Part shown: piece after piece, positions 1 through 6,402 of the stretch
How the letters are laid out: the number at the start of each line of letters is the position of its first letter
How positions within the stretch are numbered: position 1 is the stretch's first letter
NCBI GenBank assembly: GCA_946480705.1
Contig: CAMLLF010000092.1
Location: 1-9,703 of the forward strand
Source of the DNA: an uncultured Lysobacteraceae bacterium
GTDB lineage: Bacteria > Pseudomonadota > Gammaproteobacteria > Xanthomonadales > Rhodanobacteraceae
Length of the DNA: 9,703 nucleotides
Direction: 5' to 3'
Notes under the pieces: model-generated
Seen by the model: only the letters and a program-made list of their open reading frames with translations
Databases searched by the model: none
What the model was told of the DNA's origin: nothing
Translations under genes and position numbers: made by a program

Positions 1-1220
1 TGCTGGCGGTCGGGCCGAACGCGTTCGCGAACGTCAACGAGGCGACGCGCTCGGTGCACGGCTGGGACCGCCTGCGGCGCCTGAATCCGAAGCTGATCGA
101 CGCGCTGCGCGGCGGACTGCTGCCGCCGGACGGCAACGGCATCCGTCTGCCGGCAGGCTTCACCTCGCGCGTGGTCGCACGCACCGGACAGGCGCCGGTG
201 TCCGGCGGCAGCTATCTGTGGCACCGCTCGCCCGACGGCGGCGCGACCTACACGACGAGCGACGGCGGTTGGGTCTATGTCAGCAATGCCGAAGTCGGCT
301 CGGGGCAGGGCGGTTGCGGTGCGCTGCGCTTCAATGCGAACGGCGAGGTCGTCGACGCGTACTCGATCCTGACCGGTACGAGCAGCAACTGCGCCGGCGG
401 CGCGACGCCCTGGGGCACGTGGATTTCCTGCGAGGAAACCGACAGCGGCCATTCCTGGGAATGCGATCCGCTCGGCGTGCAGCCCGCGGTCAAGCGCGCC
501 GCGCTCGGCACGTTCAAGCACGAAGCGATTGCGGTCGACCCGGCCGCGCGCTGCGTGTATCTGACCGAGGACCAGAGCAACGGCCGCTTCTACCGCTTCA
601 CGCCGACCGCGTGGCCGGACTTCAGCGCCGGGCAGCTCGATGTCGCCGAGGCCGTCGGCGCCGACGAGACCGTGCCGCGCAGCGTGACCTGGCATGCCGT
701 GCCGAATCCGAATCCGAATCTCGGCGCGGGCGACACGGCGACGCGCCTGCAGGTCGCGCAGAGCACGGCGTTCCGCGGCGGAGAAGGTATTCATTTCCAC
801 AATGGTCGTGTGTTCTTCACGACCAAGGGCGACAACCGCGTGTACTGCTACGACACGCGCACGGCGATGATCGAGATCTTCTACGACGACGCCTGGTTCA
901 CCTCGCCGGAACTGACCGGCGTCGACAACGTCATCGTCGATTCGAAGGGCTTCGTCTACGTCGCCGAAGACGGCGGCAATCTGCAGATCGTCATGCTCGC
1001 GCCCGAAGGCCAGGTGCTGCCGCTGCTGCAGATCGTCGGCCAGGATTCGTCCGAGGTCGCCGGACCGGCGTTCAGCCCGGACGGCACGCGCCTGTACTTC
1101 AGCTCGCAGCGCGGCACGACGGGTCAGTCGACCGGCGGCATCACGTACGAGGTCACCGGTCCGTTCTATGCGACGGACCTGGTATTCCAGACGGGCTTCG
1201 AGGATGTGATACGGCGTTGA
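1..1220 (+). CDS. PhoX-like (DUF839) family protein, 5'-truncated by window edge
   Basis: The frame is open from the first bases (first full codon at 3), so the gene begins upstream. The GTG at 54 is only an internal candidate start. About 405 residues are visible. Family hallmarks, numbered from the codon at 54, are NCAGGATPWGTWISCEE (about 112-128), FKHEAIAVDP (154-163), GEGIHFHNGRVFFTTKGDNR (243-262), GVDNVIVDSKGFVYVAEDGG (289-308) and GPAFSPDGTRLYFSS (337-351). These match the order of conserved blocks in PhoX/DUF839 beta-propeller proteins. Known PhoX enzymes are exported (Tat) calcium/iron phosphatases. Whether this one has phosphatase activity cannot be told, and the signal peptide would lie outside the window. 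The protein ends in VFQTGFEDVIRR; the VFQTGFE tail resembles C-terminal tails I associate with secreted proteins of Xanthomonadales. It converges on the HAF gene across a large palindrome. The family call is firm; the substrate is unknown. Confidence 0.88.
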   Translation, partial: LAVGPNAFANVNEATRSVHGWDRLRRLNPKLIDALRGGLLPPDGNGIRLPAGFTSRVVARTGQAPVSGGSYLWHRSPDGGATYTTSDGGWVYVSNAEVGSGQGGCGALRFNANGEVVDAYSILTGTSSNCAGGATPWGTWISCEETDSGHSWECDPLGVQPAVKRAALGTFKHEAIAVDPAARCVYLTEDQSNGRFYRFTPTAWPDFSAGQLDVAEAVGADETVPRSVTWHAVPNPNPNLGAGDTATRLQVAQSTAFRGGEGIHFHNGRVFFTTKGDNRVYCYDTRTAMIEIFYDDAWFTSPELTGVDNVIVDSKGFVYVAEDGGNLQIVMLAPEGQVLPLLQIVGQDSSEVAGPAFSPDGTRLYFSSQRGTTGQSTGGITYEVTGPFYATDLVFQTGFEDVIRR

Positions 1221-1233
1221 GCAAGGCGCCGCG

Positions 1234-1301
1234 GGGCTTCGGCTGCGGCTCAACCCGATCTGCGGATCGACGCGCAGATTGGGCTGAGTGCAGCGAAGCC
1301 C
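1234..1301. repeat. Long imperfect palindrome, likely bidirectional terminator and dispersed repeat copy
   Basis: Outer arms 1234-1241 (GGGCTTCG) and 1294-1301 (CGAAGCCC) pair perfectly. CTGC at 1243-1246 pairs with GCAG at 1290-1293. The inner arms 1249-1264 and 1273-1288 pair over 16 positions, with two G-U pairs, around an 8 nt loop. The stem is about 28 bp with small bulges. It starts 14 bp after the PhoX-like stop and ends 12 bp before the HAF stop, so it could end transcription from both sides. No T-tract follows on either strand, so it is not a classical intrinsic terminator. The right arm GGGCTGAGTGCAGCGAAGCC resembles, from memory, a palindromic repeat scattered through many proteobacterial genomes. 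That identity is unverified. Confidence 0.7.
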
Positions 1302-1313
1302 AGCGCCGAGGCG

Positions 1314-2873
1314 TCACGGTGCCTCGAATCGCCCGCAGAAGATCGCGCATTCGTCTTCGATGACGACGGACTGCAGCTGGATCACCATGGCGTGGTCGCC
1401 CTGGAACACCATCCAGGCGGCCTTCTCGAAATGCTCGGGGCCGAAGGTGCGGTTGATGTTGTTGAGGTCGGACGAGTCGAACAGGTCGCCGCCGGGGTTG
1501 AACAGCTCGAACTCCATGGTCGTCTGCGGCGTCGACATCGGCGTTTCGAAGACGTGGATGCCGTCGGAGCGCGGGTAGTCGTTGGAGATGCGCAGCAGTC
1601 CGTTCTTGACGTCGGCGAGCGTGTCGCTCACTTTGCCGGCATGCAGCGTCGTGCGTGAGAAATCGATCGGGTAGGCCACGTGCTGGCCCGGTTCGATCTC
1701 GAAACCGTCGGGCGTCGCGCGCATGGACAGCGTGACCGGGGTCTGTTCGGGCACGCCCGCAAACGGGCCTGCGGCGAGGTCGTTGAAGACGACGATGCCG
1801 TGCGCTTGCACGATCGCGTCCTGCGCGGGCACGGCATCGAGTTCGATCACGAATGAGTTGATCGCGTTGTTCGGATCGAGGCCCCAGCCGCCGAGCACGC
1901 GGCCGTCGCCGGACACCGCGGTCACGGAATTGAGCAGCCAGCCCTGCGGCACGGCGATGCCGCGTGCGGCGAGGAAGTCGGTCAGCCTGACCATGCCGGT
2001 CGAAGGCGTCCAGACGACGGCTTCGCGCTGGAAGCCGAAACCGCTCGCGCCGCCGACGAGGTTGCCGTCGTCGCTGACGCCGAATGCATAGGCGCGATCG
2101 AAGAAGCTGCCGCTTTTGATGATGCCGATGGGCTGCAGGCCGGTCGCCGCGGTCCAGCGCCAGGCCTCCTTGCCGTCGGCGCCGGCGCCGGTGCCGACGA
2201 TGACGCTGCCGTCGCGGTTCACGCCGAGCGCTTCGCCGACCTGCAGGTTCTGCGCGTCGAGCAGTTCGCTGACGACGCCGTCGACCCACTTCACCGCGCG
2301 GCGATAGCCGACGTCGGTGTCGTTCCAGCCGATGACGACATGACCGTCGCGGCTGATCGCGTTGGCGCGCGCATAGCTGTCGACGTCGAGGCGCGGCAGC
2401 TCGGCGATGCCGGTCGCCGCATTCCAGCGGAACGCGACGGCGTTGCCGTCGGCGTTGTAGGAGAGTCCGACGACCGTGCCGTCGTCGGCGGCGTCGTAGC
2501 CGGCACTGGCCATGCCGTCGAGCGCCTGCGCACCGGGCAGCGCGCCGACGAGGATCGGATCGAAGAACTGCGCGTTGCTGTAGGCGATCGCGGCGACCCA
2601 GTTCTGGTTCGCGTCGAGCGCCTGGCCGGCCATCGGCTGGCCCCAGCTGTTCATGCCCTGCATGCCGGCGTAGCCGTCGATCAGCGCGGCGCCGCGGTCG
2701 CGGTTCCAGCGGAACGACGCGTCGGAACCCTGGATGCTGCCCGTCGCGATGCGGCCGTGTTCGGAAAGGCCGACGAGCTGGCTGCCCGGCATGGCTACGG
2801 AAGTGAAGCTGCCGGCGGACACGGTGCCGGAGACGACCAGGCCGATCAGGCCCGCAAGAATGCAAACGCGCAT
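1314..2873 (-). CDS. Secreted HAF-repeat (beta-propeller-like) protein
   Basis: A 519-residue protein with a Sec-type signal peptide: MRVCILAGLIGLVVSGTVSA, probably cleaved near residue 20-21. There is no lipobox. The body holds recurring blocks that end in an aromatic/Trp motif: SFRWNRDRG (53-61), AFRWNAATG (147-155), AVKWVDG (193-199), AWRWTAATG (237-245) and AVVWTPSTG (285-293). Most are spaced 43-49 residues apart, each preceded by a D-G-x-V-x-G turn such as DGTVVGLS, DGHVVIGW, DGSVIVGT or DGNLVGGA. This is the pattern of HAF-type extracellular repeats, which plausibly fold as propeller blades. Residues about 350-519 form a separate C-terminal region that I do not recognise. It ends in CAIFCGRFEAP, a tail like that of the neighbouring PhoX-like protein. 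The start is supported by a GAGGG Shine-Dalgarno 8 nt upstream. The function is unknown; an extracellular binding or surface role is inference. Confidence 0.85.
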   Translation of the reverse strand: MRVCILAGLIGLVVSGTVSAGSFTSVAMPGSQLVGLSEHGRIATGSIQGSDASFRWNRDRGAALIDGYAGMQGMNSWGQPMAGQALDANQNWVAAIAYSNAQFFDPILVGALPGAQALDGMASAGYDAADDGTVVGLSYNADGNAVAFRWNAATGIAELPRLDVDSYARANAISRDGHVVIGWNDTDVGYRRAVKWVDGVVSELLDAQNLQVGEALGVNRDGSVIVGTGAGADGKEAWRWTAATGLQPIGIIKSGSFFDRAYAFGVSDDGNLVGGASGFGFQREAVVWTPSTGMVRLTDFLAARGIAVPQGWLLNSVTAVSGDGRVLGGWGLDPNNAINSFVIELDAVPAQDAIVQAHGIVVFNDLAAGPFAGVPEQTPVTLSMRATPDGFEIEPGQHVAYPIDFSRTTLHAGKVSDTLADVKNGLLRISNDYPRSDGIHVFETPMSTPQTTMEFELFNPGGDLFDSSDLNNINRTFGPEHFEKAAWMVFQGDHAMVIQLQSVVIEDECAIFCGRFEAP

Positions 2874-2881
2874 GGATGAAA

Positions 2882-2886
2882 CCCTC
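2882..2886 (-). promoter_or_regulatory. Ribosome binding site of the HAF-repeat gene
   Basis: On the minus strand this reads GAGGG, 8 nt before the ATG at 2873-2871. Together with the signal peptide that begins exactly at that Met, it fixes the start. Confidence 0.65.
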
Positions 2887-3085
2887 GAAGTCGCGGGAGG
2901 AAACGTCCGCCGGGCGCCCGGCGAGGGGGGCGGCGGGGAGGCTGGAAGCCCGGCGGACCGTCCGAGTATTGGCGCCAGTTCCGCCGCTGCTTTCGCGCTC
3001 CATGCGGAGACGTTTCGTGTTCCCTTACTTTTCCATCACTGCGTTGAATTTCCTGCGAAATTTTCGGCGCGACGACAGCCGCATC

Positions 3086-3103
3086 GCGTGAACGCGGTCA
3101 CGC
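3086..3103 (-). terminator. Weak hairpin downstream of the TPR regulator gene
   Basis: GCGTGA (3086-3091) and TCACGC (3098-3103) form a 6 bp stem with a 6 nt loop, 10 bp beyond the regulator's stop codon. No T-run follows on the minus strand, so it is at best a weak terminator, and read-through into the HAF gene is possible. A small A/T-rich palindrome, CGAAA-T-TTTCG, lies nearby at 3056-3066. I see no gene and no convincing promoter in the rest of the 2874-3113 gap. Confidence 0.3.
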
Positions 3104-3113
3104 TTCGGGGATT

Positions 3114-5510
3114 TCAGCGGATCTGCGCCGGCTGCGGCGGGCGGGTCAGGACCGGCGCGATCGGACGCTCGCCGGCAAGACCGCGGGCTTTCTGCAGCGC
3201 GCGCTGCCACGCGTCGAGGTCGCCTTGGGACCAGTAGCCCCAGACCTGCAGCATCGCGCAGCCGAAGTCGGCGTCGGCCCAGCGCGACACGCGCGCAATG
3301 ACCGGTGCGGCGGCGCGTGCGTCGCCGCTGTCGAGCAGCGCGCCGCCGTAACTCTGCGCGACCAGCGCGAGGTCGATGACGATGCCGCTGCGCTCGGCCT
3401 GGTTCATGAGTTCGGTGTAGCGGCGCCGCGCGGCGTCGCGGCGGCTGCGGCTCCAGTCGACCTCGGCGGTCGCGAGCCCGGCGTAGAGCGTCGCCGACGG
3501 ATGACCGGCACGCTCGGCCCAGTGCGCGAACTGCGGCAGCAGGGCTTCGGCTTCGCCGTCGCGTTCGAGCGCGCGCAGCGCGCGCAGGCGCACGAGCCAG
3601 AGCTGCGCGTGCTCGCGCGCGAATTGTTCCTCGGGCAGCGTTTCGCGGCCGGCCTGCGCGAGCCGCAGTGCCTGCTCCGCGTCGCCGTCGGCGAGCGCGA
3701 GCCGTGCGAGCAGCGCGTCGGCGCGGCCGGCGGTGTCGTTCTCGACCGGCAGTTCCAGCTCGCGGCGCAGCCCCGCGATCAGGCTGCGCGCCTCCTGCAG
3801 GCGGCCGCACTGGGCCAGCACGTCGGCGCGCACGATCGCGAGCTGATGGCGCAGCCGCGGACTCGCGCTGCGCGAGGCGAGACTCCAGAACGTGTCCGTA
3901 GTCTGCACGGCGCCGGCCAGATCGAGCATTTCGAGCTGCGCGCGGGCGAGGCCGATCAGCGTGGTCAGTTGTTCGTTGATCGCGCCGAACGCGGCGAACT
4001 GCGCGGCGGCGCGGCGCAGTCCGGCGACGGCTTCGGCATAGCGTCCGCGTTCGATGTCGAGGATGCCGAGGTTCGCGTCGATGCGCGCGACGGCCAGCGC
4101 GTCGCCGGCGTTCTCGAGCTCCACGCGCGCGTCGGCGAAGGTTGCGAGCGCGTCGTCGAAACGCTGCTGCGCGGCCTGCGTGATCGCGAGGCCGGTATAG
4201 GCCTGTCCGCGCGCGCGGACTTCGCTGCCGGGGCGCAGCAGCGCGACCGCTTCGGTGAAATAGCGTTCGGCCGCCTGCATCCGGTTGCGCCGGATCGCGA
4301 CCGAGCCGAGGCCGTTGAGCACCTGGCCGCGCAGCGCGGCGTCGTGTTGGGCATCGAGGGTTTCGAGCAGCGGCAGCAGGCGGCCGTCGAGCGCCTCGTA
4401 GTCGCCGGCGCGGAAATCGATCTGCGAGCGGCGGTAGACGATTTCGGCGTCGTCGGCGTTCGCGCCGACCGCGTCGAGTTCGCGCCGCGCGAGATCCAGA
4501 TCGTCGCCGAGCAAGGCGGCTTCGGCGCGCTGCAGATGTTCGGCGCGCGCGCCGCTCGCGATCGGCGTCGCGGCGTTCGCGCCGATCAATGCCGACATTG
4601 CCAGCCGGCCCGCATCGAGCACGGTGCCGGCCGTGCCTTCGACGTCGCGACGAGTGCCGTCGGCGGCGGTGGCCGCGATGCGCACGCGCCAGCCGTCGCC
4701 TTCGCGCTGCGCGCGCGGAGCGAGCACGAGGCGCGCGCCGCTGTCGCGCGCGGTCTTGAGATCCGCGGCCGGCGAGCGGACTGCGGCATTGCGCGACAGC
4801 AGCACCAGCGTCGTGTCGCTCGGCAGCGTCGCGTGGCCGGCGGCGCGCAATTGCGAGGCGAGAAAATCCATGCCGCCGAGCCGTATCCACGACCACTCCG
4901 CGCCTTCGTCGACCTCGACCGGCAGCACGATTGCGGCACCGGCGCCGGCGGACCGGCCAGCCGGTGCCGTCGTGTCCGGCGGCGTCCGCGACGGCGTGCG
5001 TGCGAACTGCGCCACGAGCAGCGCCAAGGCGGCGGCGAGCAGCAGCCAGATCCAGGCCGCGCGCCGGCGCGGCGATGCGTCGGGTCGTGCAGCGGCAGGC
5101 GGCGACGTCGCGAGATCGGGTTCGGCCTGCGCCGGCCGTGCAGGCGCAGGTGCTTCGGTTGCGGCCGCCGGCATCCCGTCTTGGACGACCGTCGCGGCCT
5201 CGGTCGGCAGTACCCAGCGATAGCCGAACCGCGGCACGGTGCGTACGACATTCTGTTCGTTGCCGGTGTCGCCGACCGCGCGGCGCACGCGCAGGATGGT
5301 CTGCGCGAGCAGCGTGTCGGATACGTCGACCTTGCCCCAGACCGCGGCGATGAGTTCGTCGCGGCCGACGGCGCGCTCGCGGCGCTCGACGAGATAGGCC
5401 ATGCAGTCGAACGCGCGCGGCGGCAGCGCCACGAGTTCGCCGTTGCGCTGCAGTTCGCGCGCGGCGGGGTCGAGTCGATAATCGGCGAAACGGTAGACGA
5501 CGGCTGGCAT
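3114..5510 (-). CDS. Membrane-anchored winged-helix transcriptional regulator with TPR domain (CadC-like)
   Basis: 798 residues from ATG at 5510. Residues about 6-100 are an OmpR/PhoB-type winged helix. YRFADYRLDPAARELQRNG leads into the fold, followed by ALPPRAFDCMAYLVE, the recognition-helix region SDTLLAQTILRVRRAVGD (64-81) and the wing VVRTVPRFGYRWV (88-100). A Pro/Ala-rich linker (115-147) precedes positive residues RRR and one hydrophobic helix, AAWIWLLLAAALALLVAQFA (151-170). Residues about 190-310 form an alpha/beta region, and about 320-780 are TPR-like helical repeats (for example RGQAYTGLAITQAAQQRFDDA). There is no receiver domain, so it is a one-component regulator: DNA binding in the cytoplasm, TPR region in the periplasm. 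An upstream extension of the frame to 6272 exists, but it would overlap the divergent hydrolase, and the DNA-binding domain begins right at this Met. The signal sensed is unknown. It shares a 60 bp control region with the hydrolase gene, a likely target. Confidence 0.9.
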   Translation of the reverse strand: MPAVVYRFADYRLDPAARELQRNGELVALPPRAFDCMAYLVERRERAVGRDELIAAVWGKVDVSDTLLAQTILRVRRAVGDTGNEQNVVRTVPRFGYRWVLPTEAATVVQDGMPAAATEAPAPARPAQAEPDLATSPPAAARPDASPRRRAAWIWLLLAAALALLVAQFARTPSRTPPDTTAPAGRSAGAGAAIVLPVEVDEGAEWSWIRLGGMDFLASQLRAAGHATLPSDTTLVLLSRNAAVRSPAADLKTARDSGARLVLAPRAQREGDGWRVRIAATAADGTRRDVEGTAGTVLDAGRLAMSALIGANAATPIASGARAEHLQRAEAALLGDDLDLARRELDAVGANADDAEIVYRRSQIDFRAGDYEALDGRLLPLLETLDAQHDAALRGQVLNGLGSVAIRRNRMQAAERYFTEAVALLRPGSEVRARGQAYTGLAITQAAQQRFDDALATFADARVELENAGDALAVARIDANLGILDIERGRYAEAVAGLRRAAAQFAAFGAINEQLTTLIGLARAQLEMLDLAGAVQTTDTFWSLASRSASPRLRHQLAIVRADVLAQCGRLQEARSLIAGLRRELELPVENDTAGRADALLARLALADGDAEQALRLAQAGRETLPEEQFAREHAQLWLVRLRALRALERDGEAEALLPQFAHWAERAGHPSATLYAGLATAEVDWSRSRRDAARRRYTELMNQAERSGIVIDLALVAQSYGGALLDSGDARAAAPVIARVSRWADADFGCAMLQVWGYWSQGDLDAWQRALQKARGLAGERPIAPVLTRPPQPAQIR

Positions 5511-5539
5511 CCGCCGCAGCGTAGCCTGCCCGCTGTCGT

Positions 5540-5555
5540 GCGCGCCATGGCGCGC
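5540..5555. promoter_or_regulatory. Perfect 16 bp palindrome in the divergent promoter region
   Basis: GCGCGCCATGGCGCGC is its own reverse complement. It lies in the 60 bp between the starts of the TPR regulator (5510, minus) and the hydrolase (5571, plus), just upstream of a -10-like box. The position suits an operator for one or both genes. Its GC-only arms in a GC-rich genome mean chance is not excluded. Confidence 0.4.
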
Positions 5556-5558
5556 CGC

Positions 5559-5564
5559 CATAAT
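5559..5564 (+). promoter_or_regulatory. Candidate -10 box for a leaderless hydrolase transcript
   Basis: CATAAT matches the sigma-70 -10 consensus at 5 of 6 positions and stands out in an otherwise G+C-only stretch. The A of the ATG at 5571 is the seventh base downstream, the normal place for transcription to begin. No Shine-Dalgarno precedes that ATG. No good -35 box is visible (CTGTCG at 5533-5538 is poor and too far away). Confidence 0.45.
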
Positions 5565-5570
5565 CGCGCG

Positions 5571-6308
5571 ATGCGACGAGACGACTCGATGCCGGCCGCG
5601 CTGGCGATCCACGGTGCCGGCGGCGGCGGCTGGGAATGGGCGATCTGGCAGCGCGTCTGGCGGGCCGAAGGCTGGCGCCTCGAGGCACCGGACCTGCGGC
5701 CGGCACCAACCGGCCTCGCGCAGACCCGCTTTTCCGACTACGCGGCGCAGATGCGCGAAGCTGCCGCAACGTACGAGAGGCCGGTCCTGCTCGGCGCGAG
5801 TCTCGGCGGGCTCATCGCGCTGTCGCTCGCGCACGACGTCGGCGCTGCCGCGCTCGTGCTCGTCGATCCCGTGCCGCCGGCCGGCATCGGTCCGCGGCCG
5901 GCTCTGCGGCGATCGGACGGAGCCGTCGTGACCTGGGGCAGCCGGCGCCGGCTCGACAGCACGCGCCGCGCACTGTTCGATGCCGATGCCGCCGCGCAGC
6001 TCCACGCGTTCCGGCGCTGGCGCGACGAATCGGCTGCCGCGCTCGCCGATGCCGACGCCGGCATCGATATCATCCGGCCGCGCTGCCCCGTGCTCGTCGT
6101 CGCGGCCGGACTCGACGAGGCGATTCCGACCGCCGCGAGCCGGGCGCTCGCCGAGCTGCTCGGGGCGACGTTCTGGCTCGACCGCTGCAGCCATGTCGGT
6201 GCGCTCCTCGGGCGGCCGGCAGCGGACACGGCGGCGCGGGCGCTGCGCTGGATACAGGCCGAAACAATCCATACGGGCACGTCACAAGTTCCCCCGGGAA
6301 CTGAATGA
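5571..6308 (+). CDS. Alpha/beta hydrolase fold protein
   Basis: 245 residues from ATG 5571. The fold's signatures are all present in order: the oxyanion loop HGAGGGGWEW (14-23), the nucleophile elbow GASLGG (75-80, Ser77), the strand ALVLVDPVPP (94-103), the acid LVVAAGLDEAIP with Asp182, and the catalytic His208 in CSHVGALLG. The full Ser-Asp-His triad suggests an active esterase, lipase or related hydrolase; the substrate cannot be read from sequence. There is no signal peptide, so it is probably cytoplasmic. Alternative starts are 5547 (inside the palindrome) and 5589 (MPAALAIHGAG, where conserved sequence begins). I chose 5571 because of the -10-like box placed for leaderless initiation, but 5589 is nearly as plausible. 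The gene is divergent from the TPR regulator, which may control it. No clear terminator follows. Confidence 0.87.
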   Translation: MRRDDSMPAALAIHGAGGGGWEWAIWQRVWRAEGWRLEAPDLRPAPTGLAQTRFSDYAAQMREAAATYERPVLLGASLGGLIALSLAHDVGAAALVLVDPVPPAGIGPRPALRRSDGAVVTWGSRRRLDSTRRALFDADAAAQLHAFRRWRDESAAALADADAGIDIIRPRCPVLVVAAGLDEAIPTAASRALAELLGATFWLDRCSHVGALLGRPAADTAARALRWIQAETIHTGTSQVPPGTE

Positions 6309-6322
6309 ACGCTGCGTAACTG

Positions 6323-6344
6323 TAGGAATTAACTAGGAATTCAT
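6323..6344 (+). repeat. Tandem direct repeat, 11 bp period, upstream of glycine-zipper gene
   Basis: TAGGAATTAAC (6323-6333) is followed at once by TAGGAATTCAT (6334-6344): eight leading bases are identical, with 9 of 11 matches overall. Two half-sites one helical turn apart are the typical layout of boxes bound by OmpR/PhoB-family winged-helix regulators. The element is AT-rich against its surroundings and lies about 60 bp before the start codon at 6403, in the promoter region. No protein can be assigned. Confidence 0.55.
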
Positions 6345-6370
6345 CCGCTCGCCCCTAACTTGGGCCGCAA

Positions 6371-6389
6371 CCGGGCAACGACTGCCCGG
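6371..6389 (+). promoter_or_regulatory. 5' leader hairpin just before the Shine-Dalgarno
   Basis: CCGGGCA (6371-6377) and TGCCCGG (6383-6389) form a perfect 7 bp stem with a 5 nt loop ACGAC. It ends 3 nt before the AGGAGG Shine-Dalgarno of the glycine-zipper gene. There is no T-tract, so it is unlikely to be a terminator of the hydrolase gene. It may stabilise the mRNA 5' end or affect access to the ribosome binding site. Confidence 0.5.
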
Positions 6390-6392
6390 AGT

Positions 6393-6398
6393 AGGAGG
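6393..6398 (+). promoter_or_regulatory. Strong ribosome binding site of the glycine-zipper gene
   Basis: AGGAGG is a full anti-16S match, followed by CGAT and the ATG at 6403. The 4 nt spacing is on the short side, but the match is the best in the window and suggests high expression. Confidence 0.8.
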
Positions 6399-6402
6399 CG
6401 AT

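Noticed and set aside
708..720. Short tandem repeat AATCCG within the PhoX-like gene (encodes Asn-Pro repeats)
   Set aside because: About two copies only, in frame, in a likely surface loop; too short to be a meaningful repeat element.
218..1363. A plus-strand frame of about 381 codons overlapping the PhoX-like gene
   Set aside because: Wrong-frame, Arg-rich shadow; the PhoX/DUF839 motifs are in the other frame.
1153..3003. A minus-strand frame of about 616 codons overlapping the HAF-repeat gene
   Set aside because: Arg-rich wrong-frame translation that would also run into the PhoX-like gene. The HAF frame has a signal peptide, periodic repeats and a Shine-Dalgarno.
3025..5769. A minus-strand frame of about 914 codons overlapping the regulator
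   Set aside because: Extremely Arg-rich, low-complexity translation in the wrong frame; an artefact of high GC and few stop codons.
5511..6272. N-terminal extension of the TPR regulator by 254 residues
   Set aside because: The extension is antisense to the hydrolase and lacks domain-like sequence. The DNA-binding domain starts directly at the Met at 5510, as usual for this family.
3225..6308. A plus-strand open frame of about 1027 codons running antisense through the whole TPR regulator into the hydrolase
   Set aside because: The antisense part is a shadow of the regulator, Arg/Gly/Ala-rich with no recognisable domain, while the minus strand encodes a clear winged helix, membrane helix and TPRs. 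Only the last 245 codons, from 5571, are a real gene.
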